The position numbers were made by a program, and so were the translations under genes. The notes under the pieces are model-generated. The model saw only the letters and a list, made by a program, of their open reading frames with translations. It did not search any database and was not told the origin of the DNA. 64,000 nucleotides of DNA, taken from NCBI RefSeq assembly GCF_002860255.1, contig NZ_PGVE01000035.1:124001-188000 (forward strand), given 5' to 3'. This stretch comes from Neobacillus cucumis (lineage in GTDB: Bacteria > Bacillota > Bacilli > Bacillales > Cytobacillaceae). Position 1 is the first letter of the stretch, and the number at the start of each line of letters is the position of its first letter. Shown one piece after another: positions 52,958-62,808 of the stretch.

Positions 52958-52991
52958 GTCTCACTCTAGTGTTCAGTCAACATGCAAAAGA

Positions 52992-53007
52992 GGCACTTCC
53001 GCTTTTC
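52992..53007 (-). repeat. Interspersed repeat, core GAAAAGCGGAAG (copy 3, inverted)
   Basis: Minus strand reads GAAAAGCGGAAGTGCC, differing by one base from the cores at 23257 and 35970. The AGCTAGACA block is not seen here, so this is a partial copy. It lies in the 277-base rplS-lepB gap, which otherwise holds the rplS terminator, AT-rich sequence and the candidate lepB promoter. Confidence 0.55.
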
Positions 53008-53132
53008 TTTTTTATACATAACAAATCTAGTCATGGTAAATGATATGTATCGAATTGTTTCATTTATTTAGCTGATTTTTAATCAAATTATTAAAGTTTG
53101 GTTAAAATGATCATCCCATCGTGTTAATTAAG

Positions 53133-53161
53133 TTTAACTTTTGTAAAATAGGCTTTATAAG
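53133..53161 (+). promoter_or_regulatory. Candidate promoter of lepB
   Basis: TTTAAC (53133-53138) and TATAAG (53156-53161), spaced by 17 bases and ending 32 bases before the lepB start. Confidence 0.4.
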
Positions 53162-53193
53162 ACATTTTTTAATAGTGATTGGTGGGGAATAGT

Positions 53194-53757
53194 ATGACAA
53201 AGAAGAAAAATGAACTATGGGAATGGACGAAAGCATTATTAATTGCAGTTGCTTTAGCTGCAGTCATTCGATATTTTCTTTTTGCTCCAATAGTTGTAGA
53301 TGGGTTATCCATGATGCCGACATTAAAAGACCAAGACAGGATGATTGTTAATAAATTCAGTTACAAAATCGGGGAGCCTAAGCGATTTGATATTATCGTT
53401 TTTCATGCCCCGGAAGGAAAGGATTACATCAAACGTGTAATAGGTCTCCCAGGCGATACGCTAGAGTATAAGGATGATGTTTTATATATCAATGGAAAAG
53501 CGTATAAAGAGCCTTATTTGGATGAGTATAAGAAACAAGTAGAAGATGGTCCGTTAACGGGTTCATTCACCCTTGAAGAAAAAATTGGCCGTAAAACCGT
53601 TCCAAAAGGTGAATTGTTTGTGATGGGAGATAACCGCCGTTTTAGTAAAGATTCAAGACATATTGGAACCGTACCAATGAGTAAGGTGATTGGAAAAACA
53701 AACGTAGTTTACTGGCCTTTAAAGGATGCTCATATAGTTACGGTTAATGGTCAATAG
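53194..53757 (+). CDS. lepB: Type I signal peptidase (Sip family)
   Basis: Membrane-bound Ser/Lys protease that removes signal peptides from secreted proteins. 187 residues. One N-terminal membrane segment (about residues 12-30) precedes the catalytic Ser39 in LSMMPTL and Lys80 in YIKRVIGLPGD; the conserved MGDNR and SKDSRHIG boxes follow. The size and single membrane segment fit the P-type SipS/SipT group. The ATG at 53194 has GGTGGGG upstream. The gene sits between rplS and rbgA, where B. subtilis has no sip gene as I recall. Confidence 0.95.
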   Translation: MTKKKNELWEWTKALLIAVALAAVIRYFLFAPIVVDGLSMMPTLKDQDRMIVNKFSYKIGEPKRFDIIVFHAPEGKDYIKRVIGLPGDTLEYKDDVLYINGKAYKEPYLDEYKKQVEDGPLTGSFTLEEKIGRKTVPKGELFVMGDNRRFSKDSRHIGTVPMSKVIGKTNVVYWPLKDAHIVTVNGQ

Positions 53758-53784
53758 TTTAAGCTTTTAAAAGGAGGTGGCACT

Positions 53785-54660
53785 TTGACGATCCAGTGGT
53801 TTCCCGGCCATATGGCCAAGGCTCGCAGAGAGGTCACAGAAAAGTTAAAGCTGGTTGATATTATTTTTGAATTGGTGGACGCGAGAATTCCATATTCCTC
53901 TAGAAATCCAATGATAGACGAAATTATCCAGCATAAACCAAGATTAGTTTTATTAAATAAGGCTGATATGGCTGATAAAGAAGTGACAAGAGAATGGATT
54001 GCTTACTTTGCTGAAAAGGGAATTAAAGCATTAGCAATCAATTCTCAAGCAGGCGAGGGCATGAAAAATATTGTCCAGGCTTCAAATGAAATACTAAAAG
54101 AAAAATTTGATCGGTTAAAAGCAAAAGGTGTGAAACCAAGAGCCATCCGAGCAATGATTGTGGGAATACCCAATGCAGGGAAATCCACGCTTATTAACCG
54201 TCTCGCAAAGAAAAACATTGCAAGAACAGGAAATACTCCTGGTGTAACGAAAGCACAACAGTGGATAAAAGTAGGAAAAGAGATGGAACTGCTTGATACG
54301 CCGGGGATTTTATGGCCAAAATTTGAAGACCAAGAAGTTGGAATGAAGCTGGCGATAACAGGTGCAATAAAGGATACTTTATTAAATCTCCAAGACCTAA
54401 CGGTTTACTCGCTCCGCTTTTTAGAAAAGGCCTATCCAGAACGCTTACAGGAACGGTACAAGCTAAATGAGATACCTGAGGATATTGTTGCATTATTTGA
54501 CCATATTGGTACGCTTAGAGGCTGTTTAATGGGCGGAGGGATGGTTGATTATGATAAAGTGGCAGAATTAGTCATTAGAGAAATCCGTTCAGAAAAATTC
54601 GGACCACTTTCATTGGAAAGACCAAAAGATATTCCAATCCCTATGCAAAATAACTCATAA
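53785..54660 (+). CDS. rbgA: RbgA (YlqF), 50S ribosome assembly GTPase
   Basis: Essential late 50S maturation GTPase in B. subtilis. 291 residues from a TTG start with AAGGAGGTGG upstream. Circularly permuted G domain: G4 LNKAD precedes the P-loop [14 protein letters not shown] and G3 DTPGILWP. The N-terminal [14 protein letters not shown] is diagnostic of the YlqF/YawG family, and the C-terminal helical RNA-binding domain starts near residue 190. Confidence 0.96.
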   Translation: MTIQWFPGHMAKARREVTEKLKLVDIIFELVDARIPYSSRNPMIDEIIQHKPRLVLLNKADMADKEVTREWIAYFAEKGIKALAINSQAGEGMKNIVQASNEILKEKFDRLKAKGVKPRAIRAMIVGIPNAGKSTLINRLAKKNIARTGNTPGVTKAQQWIKVGKEMELLDTPGILWPKFEDQEVGMKLAITGAIKDTLLNLQDLTVYSLRFLEKAYPERLQERYKLNEIPEDIVALFDHIGTLRGCLMGGGMVDYDKVAELVIREIRSEKFGPLSLERPKDIPIPMQNNS

Positions 54661-54692
54661 AAAAGCTCTCCCTATGGAGGGCTTGATTTTTT
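54661..54692 (+). terminator. Terminator after rbgA
   Basis: AGCTCTCC (54664-54671) pairs with GGAGGGCT (54676-54683) with one wobble, followed by TGATTTTTT. Confidence 0.75.
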
Positions 54693-54788
54693 CAATTGGC
54701 TTTATTAAAAGTTGAACCAGGTAGATTGGAGCGAGATCAACATTCAAGTTTAATATAGTCTTTCAATTAATAAACAAGGTGATTACAC

Positions 54789-55568
54789 ATGAAGAGACTT
54801 TCAATTGCCCAAATAGAGGAAAAACTGGTGGAAATTTTAGAGGAAACAGATTCTTTTATTGTTGACCTTGAAAAAGATGAACGAAAAGGTGTTCAAGCAT
54901 CCTTGACAAAATGGAAAAAACAAAGAGAGCAAGAAAAACTTCTCCGTGCAAAGTTTGCTGAAATGAATCAATATGAAAGGAAGATTCGTGCACAAGGTTT
55001 TAGTTTCATAGCGGGGGTAGATGAGGTAGGCAGAGGGCCTCTTGCAGGGCCGGTTGTGGCCGCCGCAGTTATTTTACCTGAGGATTTTTTCTTAGCTGGA
55101 ATTGATGATTCGAAGAAACTAACTGAAAAAAAACGTGAGGAATTTGCAAGTTTTATAAAAAAAGAGGCAATGGCTTATAGTGTAGCGATGATTCCTGCCG
55201 AAGAAATTGATGAAATGAATATTTATGAAGCCACGAAAAAGGCCATGAAAGCTGCGGTTGTCTCTCTTGAACCTAAGCCTGATTTTTTACTGATCGATGC
55301 GATGAAGCTCGAAACACCCTATCCAACCGAGTCAATTATTAAAGGCGACGCCAAAAGTATCTCAATAGCAGCAGCCTCCATTGTTGCAAAGGTGGCAAGA
55401 GATGAGTTAATGAAAGAGCTATCAGAGAGTTATCCTGTTTATGGTTTTCAGCAAAATATGGGATACGGAACAAAGGAGCATCTCCAAGCCATTAAACAAT
55501 ATGGAATCACTCCTTATCATCGAAAAAGTTTTGCCCCTGTTAAGGACTATATCAACATAATAAAGTAA
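54789..55568 (+). CDS. rnhB: RnhB, ribonuclease HII
   Basis: Cleaves RNA in RNA-DNA hybrids and single ribonucleotides in DNA. 259 residues. An N-terminal helical extension (about 1-70, typical of the Bacillus enzyme) precedes the catalytic domain with AGVDEVGRGPLAGPVV (Asp-Glu pair), DDSKKL, LLIDAM and a C-terminal NMGYGT-EH block. ACAAGGTG precedes the ATG. In B. subtilis ylqG and ylqH follow; here sucC comes next. Confidence 0.95.
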   Translation: MKRLSIAQIEEKLVEILEETDSFIVDLEKDERKGVQASLTKWKKQREQEKLLRAKFAEMNQYERKIRAQGFSFIAGVDEVGRGPLAGPVVAAAVILPEDFFLAGIDDSKKLTEKKREEFASFIKKEAMAYSVAMIPAEEIDEMNIYEATKKAMKAAVVSLEPKPDFLLIDAMKLETPYPTESIIKGDAKSISIAAASIVAKVARDELMKELSESYPVYGFQQNMGYGTKEHLQAIKQYGITPYHRKSFAPVKDYINIIK

Positions 55569-55570
55569 TG

Positions 55571-55598
55571 AAAAAAACAGGTTTTTGCCTGTTTTTTT
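55571..55598 (+). terminator. Terminator after rnhB
   Basis: AAAAAACAGG (55572-55581) pairs with CCTGTTTTTT (55588-55597) around a six-base loop. Confidence 0.82.
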
Positions 55599-55637
55599 AT
55601 TATTGTAAGAAAAAAATGGAAAGTTGCCAAATCCTTA

Positions 55638-55651
55638 TGAAAACGGTTTCT
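55638..55651 (+). promoter_or_regulatory. Probable CcpA cre box upstream of sucCD
   Basis: TGAAAACGGTTTCT fits the cre consensus TGWAANCGNTNWCA at all but the last base and is palindromic over GAAA-N-CG-N-TTTC. Its centre is about 53 bases before the start predicted from the TATAAT at 55686. Confidence 0.65.
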
Positions 55652-55662
55652 TAGCTATTATT

Positions 55663-55691
55663 TTTCTGAATATTTTAAAGATGAGTATAAT
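55663..55691 (+). promoter_or_regulatory. Candidate promoter of sucCD
   Basis: TATAAT at 55686-55691 with a weak -35 TTTCTG at 55663-55668 (17-base spacing). A second possible site is TAGACA with TAAAAT 17 bases further on, nearer to sucC. Confidence 0.45.
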
Positions 55692-55780
55692 TTTTATACT
55701 TTATGGTAGACAAGGTTTGTGTCATTATATAAAATGAAAACGGAGTCAATTTTTTGAAGAGTTCGATAGGAGGATGGGAA

Positions 55781-56941
55781 ATGAATATCCATGAGTATCA
55801 AGGGAAAGAGATCCTCAGAAAATACGGGGTAACTGTTCCAAACGGAAAAGTGGCATTCACAGTGGAAGAAGCGGTCGAAGCTGCTAAAGAACTAGGAACA
55901 CAGGTATGTGTAGTTAAAGCGCAAATCCATGCAGGCGGACGGGGAAAAGCCGGTGGAGTAAAAGTTGCGAAAAACCTAGATGAGGTTCGTACATATGCAA
56001 GCGAAATCTTAGGTAAAACCCTAGTTACGCATCAAACTGGTCCTGAGGGTAAAGAAGTAAAACGCCTCCTAATTGAAGAAGGCTGTGACATTAAGAAAGA
56101 ATACTATGTTGGTTTAGTATTAGACCGTGCCACTTCACGTGTCGTTTTAATGGCATCTGAAGAAGGCGGTACAGAAATCGAAGAAGTAGCGGCTAAAACG
56201 CCTGAGAAAATTTTTAAAGAAGAAATCGACCCAGCTATCGGCTTACAGCCGTTCCAAGCACGTCGCATTGCTTTTAATATTAATATTCCAAACGAGTTAG
56301 TTAATCAAGCTGTTAAATTTATGATGGGCTTATATAATGCCTATATTGAAAAAGATTGCTCAATCGCTGAAATTAACCCATTAGTGGTAACAGGTGACGG
56401 CAAGGTTATGGCTTTAGATGCAAAATTAAACTTTGATTCAAATGCTTTATATCGCCAAAAAGATGTCTTAGCGTATCGCGACCTTGAAGAAGAGGATGCA
56501 AAAGAAATAGAAGCATCAAAATATGACCTAAGCTATATCGCATTAGATGGAAATATCGGCTGTATGGTAAATGGTGCGGGCCTTGCAATGGCTACAATGG
56601 ATATTGTTAAGCATTATGGCGGAGATCCTGCTAACTTCCTGGATGTTGGCGGCGGTGCAACAGCTGAGAAGGTTACAGAAGCATTCAAAATTATCCTTTC
56701 AGATCCAAATGTAAAAGGTATTTTTGTTAATATCTTTGGTGGAATCATGAAGTGTGATGTTATTGCTGAGGGTGTTGTTGAAGCAGCTAAGCAGGTTGGA
56801 CTATCGGTTCCGCTTGTTGTTCGTCTAGAAGGAACAAACGTAGAATTAGGTAAGAAAATCCTTGCTGAGTCTAGCGTTGAAATTATTGCTGCTGAATCCA
56901 TGGCTGACGGTGCACAAAAAATCGTTTCATTAGTCAAATAG
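55781..56941 (+). CDS. sucC: SucC, succinyl-CoA synthetase beta subunit
   Basis: TCA cycle enzyme making ATP or GTP from succinyl-CoA; beta subunit binds nucleotide. 386 residues. ATP-grasp domain begins [12 protein letters not shown], with [15 protein letters not shown] and EINPLVV (metal site), and a C-terminal CoA-ligase domain from about 240 ([28 protein letters not shown]). The ATG at 55781 follows TAGGAGGATGGG. The alpha subunit follows 22 bases later. Confidence 0.97.
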   Translation: MNIHEYQGKEILRKYGVTVPNGKVAFTVEEAVEAAKELGTQVCVVKAQIHAGGRGKAGGVKVAKNLDEVRTYASEILGKTLVTHQTGPEGKEVKRLLIEEGCDIKKEYYVGLVLDRATSRVVLMASEEGGTEIEEVAAKTPEKIFKEEIDPAIGLQPFQARRIAFNINIPNELVNQAVKFMMGLYNAYIEKDCSIAEINPLVVTGDGKVMALDAKLNFDSNALYRQKDVLAYRDLEEEDAKEIEASKYDLSYIALDGNIGCMVNGAGLAMATMDIVKHYGGDPANFLDVGGGATAEKVTEAFKIILSDPNVKGIFVNIFGGIMKCDVIAEGVVEAAKQVGLSVPLVVRLEGTNVELGKKILAESSVEIIAAESMADGAQKIVSLVK

Positions 56942-56963
56942 GATCAAAGAAAGGGGAATTCAC

Positions 56964-57866
56964 GTGAGCGTTTTTATTAATAAAGATACAAAAGTTATTG
57001 TTCAAGGTATTACTGGCGGAACAGCCCGTTTCCATACAAAACAAATGCTTGAATATGGTACAAAAATTGTCGGCGGTACATCACCAGGTAAGGGTGGTCA
57101 AGAAGTAGAAGGCGTACCTGTATTTAACACAGTAAGAGATGCTGTTGAGGCCACAGGTGCTAATGCTTCTGTTATCTATGTTCCAGCTCCATTTGCAGCT
57201 GATTCCATTATTGAAGCGGTTGACGCGGAATTAGATCTTGTTATCTGTATTACTGAGCATATCCCAGTATTAGATATGGTAAAAGTTAAACGATACATGG
57301 AAGGCAAAAAGACACGCCTAGTAGGTCCAAACTGCCCTGGTGTTATCACAGCTGACGAATGTAAAATTGGAATTATGCCTGGATATATCCATACAAAAGG
57401 CCATGTCGGTGTTGTTTCCCGTTCTGGAACCTTAACATATGAGGCCGTACATCAATTAACCCAAGCTGGTATCGGTCAAACAACTGCGGTTGGAATTGGT
57501 GGAGACCCCGTTAATGGTACAAATTTCATCGATGTTTTAAAAGCATTTAATGAAGACCCTGAAACATATGCTGTTATCATGATTGGTGAGATTGGTGGTA
57601 CAGCTGAAGAAGAAGCGGCTGAATGGGTTAAAGCTAACATGACAAAACCTGTCGTTGGCTTCATTGGCGGCCGTACAGCACCTCCAGGAAAGAGAATGGG
57701 ACATGCAGGTGCCATCATCTCTGGCGGAAAAGGTACAGCAGATGAAAAGATTCGTGTCATGAATGAATGCGGCATTAAAGTAGCTGACACTCCTTCTGTA
57801 ATGGGCGAAACACTAATCGAAGTATTAAAAGAACAAGGCTTATACGAGAAGTGTAAAACGCACTAA
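56964..57866 (+). CDS. sucD: SucD, succinyl-CoA synthetase alpha subunit
   Basis: Alpha subunit carrying the phosphohistidine and CoA site. 300 residues from a GTG start with AAAGGGG upstream. [13 protein letters not shown] opens the CoA-binding fold, GPNCPGVI is the conserved middle motif, and the phosphorylated His lies in [15 protein letters not shown] near residue 245. Cotranscribed with sucC and followed by a long stem-loop. Confidence 0.97.
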   Translation: MSVFINKDTKVIVQGITGGTARFHTKQMLEYGTKIVGGTSPGKGGQEVEGVPVFNTVRDAVEATGANASVIYVPAPFAADSIIEAVDAELDLVICITEHIPVLDMVKVKRYMEGKKTRLVGPNCPGVITADECKIGIMPGYIHTKGHVGVVSRSGTLTYEAVHQLTQAGIGQTTAVGIGGDPVNGTNFIDVLKAFNEDPETYAVIMIGEIGGTAEEEAAEWVKANMTKPVVGFIGGRTAPPGKRMGHAGAIISGGKGTADEKIRVMNECGIKVADTPSVMGETLIEVLKEQGLYEKCKTH

Positions 57867-57885
57867 TTACCATTTTGAAGGTTTC

Positions 57886-57920
57886 AAATAGTCCCTCAAA
57901 ACATTGAGGGACTATTTATC
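57886..57920 (+). terminator. Terminator-like stem-loop after sucD
   Basis: Fourteen-base perfect arms AAATAGTCCCTCAA (57886-57899) and TTGAGGGACTATTT (57904-57917). The T-run is short, but the stem also carries A's on its 5' side. Confidence 0.75.
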
Positions 57921-57948
57921 ATAGCAAATTAATGGAGGTATTTAATTT

Positions 57949-58848
57949 ATGGATAGGTTTAAAGAAAAATTTGTTCAGTTACTGCACTATCCCAATATGT
58001 CCTGGAATAATGTATATACCATCCTGAAAAAAGATCCGATGCTCCAGTCATTATCCGAGTCCACCACTCCTTCAAATCTGTTTCTCCCAAACTTAAATCT
58101 AGATTCTTCTAAATCTTCTAGTACTTCTTTCCTTCCTGATTCCATTCATGAACAAATTCGACAATATCAAACCAACGACATAGCTGTAATCACGATTTTT
58201 GATAAAGAGTATCCCCCATCATTAAAAGAAATCTATCAGCCCCCTTGGGCGTTATATGCAAAGGGTGATTTAGCACTATTAGAAAAAGAACCAAAGCTTG
58301 CCGTCGTCGGGTCCCGCCAAGCAACCCAATATGGTAAAAATGCAATTAAGCTTCTCTTTCCTGAGTTGATTGAAAATGATATCCTCATCGTAAGCGGCCT
58401 AGCCAAGGGGGTTGATGCCCTAGCACATGAACAGACAATAAAAATTGGCGGAAAGACTATTGGGGTTATTGCAGGTGGCTTTTATCATATCTATCCAAAA
58501 GAAAATATTCCTCTCGCTGTTGATATGATGAAAACACAGTTAGTCCTCTCTGAATATCCCCCAGATACTAAGCCGCTTAGGTGGCATTTTCCAGCCCGGA
58601 ATCGAATTATTAGCGGATTAGCTGCTGGAACGTTTATTATAGAAGCAAAGCGGAAAAGCGGCTCTCTCATCACTGCCAATTATGCAGTCAATGAAGGGCG
58701 TGATGTATTTTCGTTACCTGGAAGCATTTTTAATCCCTGCTCCGACGGGACGAATGAATTAATCCAACAAGGGGCAAAACTTGTTTTGACTGCAAAGGAT
58801 ATTTTGGAAGATCTAAAATATCATTCTCAAAAGATCAATAAAAACTAA
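57949..58848 (+). CDS. dprA: DprA/Smf, DNA processing protein
   Basis: Loads RecA on incoming single-stranded DNA during natural transformation. 299 residues. The N-terminal SAM-like region (about 1-60) is followed by a Ser-rich linker and the Rossmann domain: LAVVGSRQATQYG, IVSGLAKGVDALAHE, GKTIGVIAGG, FPARNRIISGLA and EGRDVFSLPG. GGAGG lies upstream of the ATG. It precedes topA as in B. subtilis. Other competence genes are not in the window. Confidence 0.95.
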   Translation: MDRFKEKFVQLLHYPNMSWNNVYTILKKDPMLQSLSESTTPSNLFLPNLNLDSSKSSSTSFLPDSIHEQIRQYQTNDIAVITIFDKEYPPSLKEIYQPPWALYAKGDLALLEKEPKLAVVGSRQATQYGKNAIKLLFPELIENDILIVSGLAKGVDALAHEQTIKIGGKTIGVIAGGFYHIYPKENIPLAVDMMKTQLVLSEYPPDTKPLRWHFPARNRIISGLAAGTFIIEAKRKSGSLITANYAVNEGRDVFSLPGSIFNPCSDGTNELIQQGAKLVLTAKDILEDLKYHSQKINKN

Positions 58849-59185
58849 AGAATAAAATCTTTTTTTTGCAGGTATTTTTGATTAAATGGAGAAATTACCT
58901 AAAAAAGGTTGCAAAAATTTCTATAATGTTATACATTTTCCAACAGATGTTAAAATACTATCAACGTAATAATAAAATAATGAATAGAATACAAAAATTT
59001 AAATACTATGTTAATTAACATATACTTTAAAAATTTCGGGATAGGCAGTTTTGTAAAGTATTTTCTCCAGTGAAATGTGTAAAAACTGGAAAATAGGAAA
59101 TCTTCTCAAATGGTAAGCATCTTAGAATCAGGCTTTTGCCGCATTCAAGGCGCTTTCACACTTTCCCTCTTAAGGAGGATATAGA
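58849..59185 (+). other. 337-base non-coding gap upstream of topA, with a 16-bp palindrome
   Basis: AT-rich and without a coding frame on either strand that I can support. A perfect palindrome TATGTTAATTAACATA lies at 59007-59022, flanked by AAATTTAAA-like and TTTAAAAATTT-like runs. A shorter imperfect repeat, CCAGT and ACTGG, follows around 59070-59090. TTGCAA with nearby TATAAT/TATACA occurs near 58910-58935, but no pair has correct promoter spacing. Confidence 0.6.
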
Positions 59186-61267
59186 ATGGCAGCAGAATAT
59201 CTAGTAATTGTTGAATCGCCAGCAAAAGCGAAAACAATAGAGCGCTATTTAGGAAATAAATATAAAGTAAAAGCTTCAATGGGACATGTCCGCGACTTGC
59301 CACGCAGTCAAATGGGAGTAGATGTTGAAAAAAGTTTTGAACCAAAATATATTACCATTCGTGGAAAAGGTCCGGTATTAAAGGACTTAAAAACGGCAGC
59401 AAAAAAAGCAAAAAAAGTTTATCTCGCAGCTGACCCGGATCGTGAAGGGGAAGCAATTGCATGGCATTTAGCTCACAGTTTAGATGTTGATATCCATTCC
59501 GATTGCCGCGTGGTATTTAACGAAATTACAAAAGATGCGATAAAAGAATCTTTTAAACATCCGCGCCCGATTAATATGGATCTTGTCGATGCCCAGCAGG
59601 CACGAAGGATTTTAGACCGGCTTGTCGGTTACAACATCAGCCCGTTATTCTGGAAAAAGGTTAAAAAGGGATTAAGTGCTGGCCGGGTCCAATCAGTGGC
59701 AGTCCGGTTAATTATAGATCGTGAAAATGAAATTAAGGATTTTACTCCTGAAGAATATTGGACCATTGAAGGTGAGTTCCTAAAGGGGAAAAATCAGTTT
59801 AGTGCGGCTTTCCATTCCCTAGTGGGACAAGAAAAATATGAATTAAAGTCGGAAGCTGATGTTCAAGCAGTATTGAAACAGATGGAGGAAAATAAATTCA
59901 AGGTCGTCTCTGTGTCCAAAAAGGAACGCCGCAGAAATCCGGCACCGCCTTTTATTACTTCATCCCTCCAACAAGAAGCGGCAAGAAAGTTAAATTTCCG
60001 CGCCAAGAAAACCATGATGCTTGCACAGCAATTGTATGAAGGGATTGAGCTTGGGAAAGAAGGAACAGTAGGTCTCATTACATACATGAGAACTGACTCC
60101 ACTCGAATTTCAGAAGTAGCTCAGGCTGAAGCGGCCAGCTATATAAAGGCAGAGTTCGGAGAAGAGTATTTGAAGAATGACCAAAGAAAAGAAAAGAAAC
60201 AAACCAATGCTCAAGATGCTCATGAAGCCATCCGGCCAACAAGTACGTTACGAGATCCTAACAGTTTAAAAGAATTTCTATCCCGAGATCAGCTTCGATT
60301 ATACAAACTAATTTGGGAGCGGTTCCTTGCGAGCCAAATGGCCCAGGCAGTCATGGATACGATGGGCGTTGATTTGCAAAATGGTAATGTTATTTTTCGT
60401 GCAACGGGCTCTAAGATTAAGTTTCCAGGCTTTATGAAGGTGTATGTTGAGGGTACCGATGACCAAGTGGATAGTCCAAATAAAATGCTTCCAGACCTTC
60501 AAGAAGGGGATGAAGTGTTTAAAAAGGATATTGATCCAAAACAGCACTTCACTCAGCCGCCGCCGCGATATACGGAAGCTAGACTTGTAAAAACATTAGA
60601 AGAATTGGGTATAGGCCGCCCTTCAACTTATGCTCCAACCTTGGATACAATCCAAAAGCGCGGTTATGTTACATTGGATAATAAACGATTTGTACCTACA
60701 GAACTCGGTGAGATTATTGATGAATTAATGCTTGAGTTTTTCCCTGAGATTTTGGATGCAGAATTCACAGCTAAAATGGAGCAGGGCCTAGATTATGTAG
60801 AAGAAGGAAAAGTTAGCTGGGTTCAAGTTATAGATGATTTTTATAAGGATTTCGAGAAACATCTTCAAAAGGCAGAAAAAGAAATGCAGTCCGTCGAGAT
60901 AAAAGATGAGCCGGCAGGTGAGGATTGCGAAAACTGTGGCAGTCCCATGGTATTCAAGATGGGACGATACGGCAAATTTATGGCCTGCAGTAATTTTCCT
61001 GATTGCCGAAATACGAAGGCAATTGTTAAAGAGATTGGTGTAACATGTCCAACCTGTAAAGAAGGACAGATTATTGAACGGAAGAGTAAGAAACGAAGAA
61101 TTTTTTATGGCTGTACGAATTATCCTGATTGTGAATTTATCTCATGGGATAAGCCGCTTCCAAGATCTTGCCCTAAATGTGAAAGCATGCTGATTGAAAA
61201 GAAACTAAAAAAAGGTGTTCAAGTTCAGTGTGTGCAATGTGATTATAAAGAAGAGCCGCAAAGCTAA
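59186..61267 (+). CDS. topA: TopA, DNA topoisomerase I
   Basis: Type IA topoisomerase that relaxes negative supercoils. 693 residues. TOPRIM domain at the N-terminus ([17 protein letters not shown], then [15 protein letters not shown] with the metal Asp residues); active Tyr near residue 300 in [12 protein letters not shown]; three C-terminal zinc-finger-like blocks (CENCGSPM to DCRNTK, CPTCKEG to DCEF, CPKCESM to CVQCD) from about residue 575. AAGGAGGATATAG precedes the ATG. Confidence 0.97.
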   Translation: MAAEYLVIVESPAKAKTIERYLGNKYKVKASMGHVRDLPRSQMGVDVEKSFEPKYITIRGKGPVLKDLKTAAKKAKKVYLAADPDREGEAIAWHLAHSLDVDIHSDCRVVFNEITKDAIKESFKHPRPINMDLVDAQQARRILDRLVGYNISPLFWKKVKKGLSAGRVQSVAVRLIIDRENEIKDFTPEEYWTIEGEFLKGKNQFSAAFHSLVGQEKYELKSEADVQAVLKQMEENKFKVVSVSKKERRRNPAPPFITSSLQQEAARKLNFRAKKTMMLAQQLYEGIELGKEGTVGLITYMRTDSTRISEVAQAEAASYIKAEFGEEYLKNDQRKEKKQTNAQDAHEAIRPTSTLRDPNSLKEFLSRDQLRLYKLIWERFLASQMAQAVMDTMGVDLQNGNVIFRATGSKIKFPGFMKVYVEGTDDQVDSPNKMLPDLQEGDEVFKKDIDPKQHFTQPPPRYTEARLVKTLEELGIGRPSTYAPTLDTIQKRGYVTLDNKRFVPTELGEIIDELMLEFFPEILDAEFTAKMEQGLDYVEEGKVSWVQVIDDFYKDFEKHLQKAEKEMQSVEIKDEPAGEDCENCGSPMVFKMGRYGKFMACSNFPDCRNTKAIVKEIGVTCPTCKEGQIIERKSKKRRIFYGCTNYPDCEFISWDKPLPRSCPKCESMLIEKKLKKGVQVQCVQCDYKEEPQS

Positions 61268-61292
61268 GAGTGGGGGAATCCCACTCTTTTAA
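61266..61292 (+). terminator. Terminator after topA
   Basis: AAGAGTGGG (61266-61274) pairs with CCCACTCTT (61280-61288), followed by TTAATT. It overlaps the end of the topA stop codon. Confidence 0.8.
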
Positions 61293-61465
61293 TTTGGAAA
61301 TAAAGGAAATCCCAACTTTTCTAATAAACAAAAAACTTTTTTGTTCTTCATTCGTATAGTACAATGCAAGATGGACTTCTCCTAAGGGAAAGGTATATTT
61401 ATAGTACTTATTAATTCAAAATGAATACTAGCATAAATATTGAATGTTATTGAGGAGGTACTTAA

Positions 61466-62773
61466 TTGAAAGATCTGACAATAAATGTAGTAGGTGCTGG
61501 TTTGGCCGGAAGTGAGGCCGCATGGCAAATAGCAAAACGTGGTGTGAAGGTAAATCTTTATGAAATGCGCCCCGTCAAGCAAACTCCAGCACATCATACG
61601 GATAAATTTGCTGAATTAGTTTGTAGTAATTCCTTGCGTGCCAATGCCCTTACAAATGCAGTCGGGGTATTAAAGGAGGAAATGCGAAAACTAGATTCTG
61701 TAATTATTGCTGCTGCCGATGCATGTTCTGTACCAGCTGGCGGTGCCTTGGCAGTGGACCGTCACGAATTTGCTGCAAAGGTAACAGAGATGGTCAAAAA
61801 TCATGAAAATGTAACAGTCATTAATGAAGAAGTAACCGAAATCCCTGAAGGCATCACAGTAATTGCAACAGGACCACTTACGAGCGAGGCTCTTTCAGAA
61901 CAGTTAAAGAGTTTAACCGGTGAAGATTATCTTTACTTTTATGATGCAGCAGCACCTATTTTAGAAAAAGAAAGCATTAATTTGGACAAGGTTTATTTGA
62001 AATCCCGATATGATAAAGGCGAAGCCGCATATTTAAATTGTCCGATGACAGAAGAAGAATTTAATACTTTTTATGAAGCTCTTGTTTCTGCTGAAACGGC
62101 TCCAACAAAGGAATTTGAAAAGGAAGTCTTTTTTGAAGGCTGCATGCCAATTGAAGTAATGGCAGCTAGAGGAAAGAAGACGATGCTATTTGGTCCGCTA
62201 AAACCAGTAGGTTTAGAAGACCCAAAAACTGGGAAGAGACCATATGCGGTGGTACAGCTTCGTCAAGATGATGCCGCTGGTACGCTTTTCAACATTGTTG
62301 GTTTTCAGACACATTTAAAGTGGGGGGCACAAAAGGAAGTTTTCAGCCTGATACCTGGTCTTGAAAATGCAGAAATTGTAAGGTATGGTGTGATGCATAG
62401 AAACACGTTTATCAATTCACCAAAAGTACTTAAAGCTACCTACCAATTCCGAAACCGGGAAAACCTATTTTTTGCTGGTCAAATGACAGGAGTAGAAGGA
62501 TATGTTGAATCGGCTGCAAGTGGTTTAATTGCCGGGATAAATGCCGCTCGATTAGCATCTGGTATGGAGACTGTTGAATTGCCGGCCGAAACGGCGATTG
62601 GAAGTATGGCACGTTATATCACATCAGCTAATCCTGATAATTTCCAGCCGATGAATGCGAATTTTGGACTATTTCCAGAACTGCCTGTGAAAATAAAAGG
62701 CAAGCAAGAACGTAATTTACAGCATGCGAATCGTGCGTTAGAAACAATTCAGAACTTTGTGAAAGTTTTGTAA
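61466..62773 (+). CDS. trmFO: TrmFO, folate-dependent tRNA (uracil-54-C5) methyltransferase
   Basis: FAD enzyme that makes T54 in tRNA using methylene-tetrahydrofolate; formerly gid. 435 residues from a TTG start with GAGGAGGT upstream. The dinucleotide-binding motif [14 protein letters not shown] is at residues 7-20; VCSNSLRAN and the Cys of [11 protein letters not shown] are conserved family blocks, and [18 protein letters not shown] closes the FAD domain. In B. subtilis xerC (codV) follows; here the next gene is hslV. Confidence 0.96.
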   Translation: MKDLTINVVGAGLAGSEAAWQIAKRGVKVNLYEMRPVKQTPAHHTDKFAELVCSNSLRANALTNAVGVLKEEMRKLDSVIIAAADACSVPAGGALAVDRHEFAAKVTEMVKNHENVTVINEEVTEIPEGITVIATGPLTSEALSEQLKSLTGEDYLYFYDAAAPILEKESINLDKVYLKSRYDKGEAAYLNCPMTEEEFNTFYEALVSAETAPTKEFEKEVFFEGCMPIEVMAARGKKTMLFGPLKPVGLEDPKTGKRPYAVVQLRQDDAAGTLFNIVGFQTHLKWGAQKEVFSLIPGLENAEIVRYGVMHRNTFINSPKVLKATYQFRNRENLFFAGQMTGVEGYVESAASGLIAGINAARLASGMETVELPAETAIGSMARYITSANPDNFQPMNANFGLFPELPVKIKGKQERNLQHANRALETIQNFVKVL

Positions 62774-62779
62774 AATTTG

Positions 62780-62808
62780 TTGCAAGGGCTTTGGAAGTAT
62801 GTTACGAT
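62780..62808 (+). promoter_or_regulatory. Sigma-A promoter of hslVU
   Basis: TTGCAA (62780-62785) and TACGAT (62803-62808) are spaced by 17 bases. It overlaps the stem-loop at 62781-62823, and the predicted start (about 62815) lies in the 3' arm. A leader of about 220 bases precedes hslV. Confidence 0.62.

Noticed and set aside
61293-61465. Promoter of trmFO (T-run with TACAAT)
   Set aside because: The only 17-base spaced -35 is a plain T-run, which is not distinguishable from background in this AT-rich gap.
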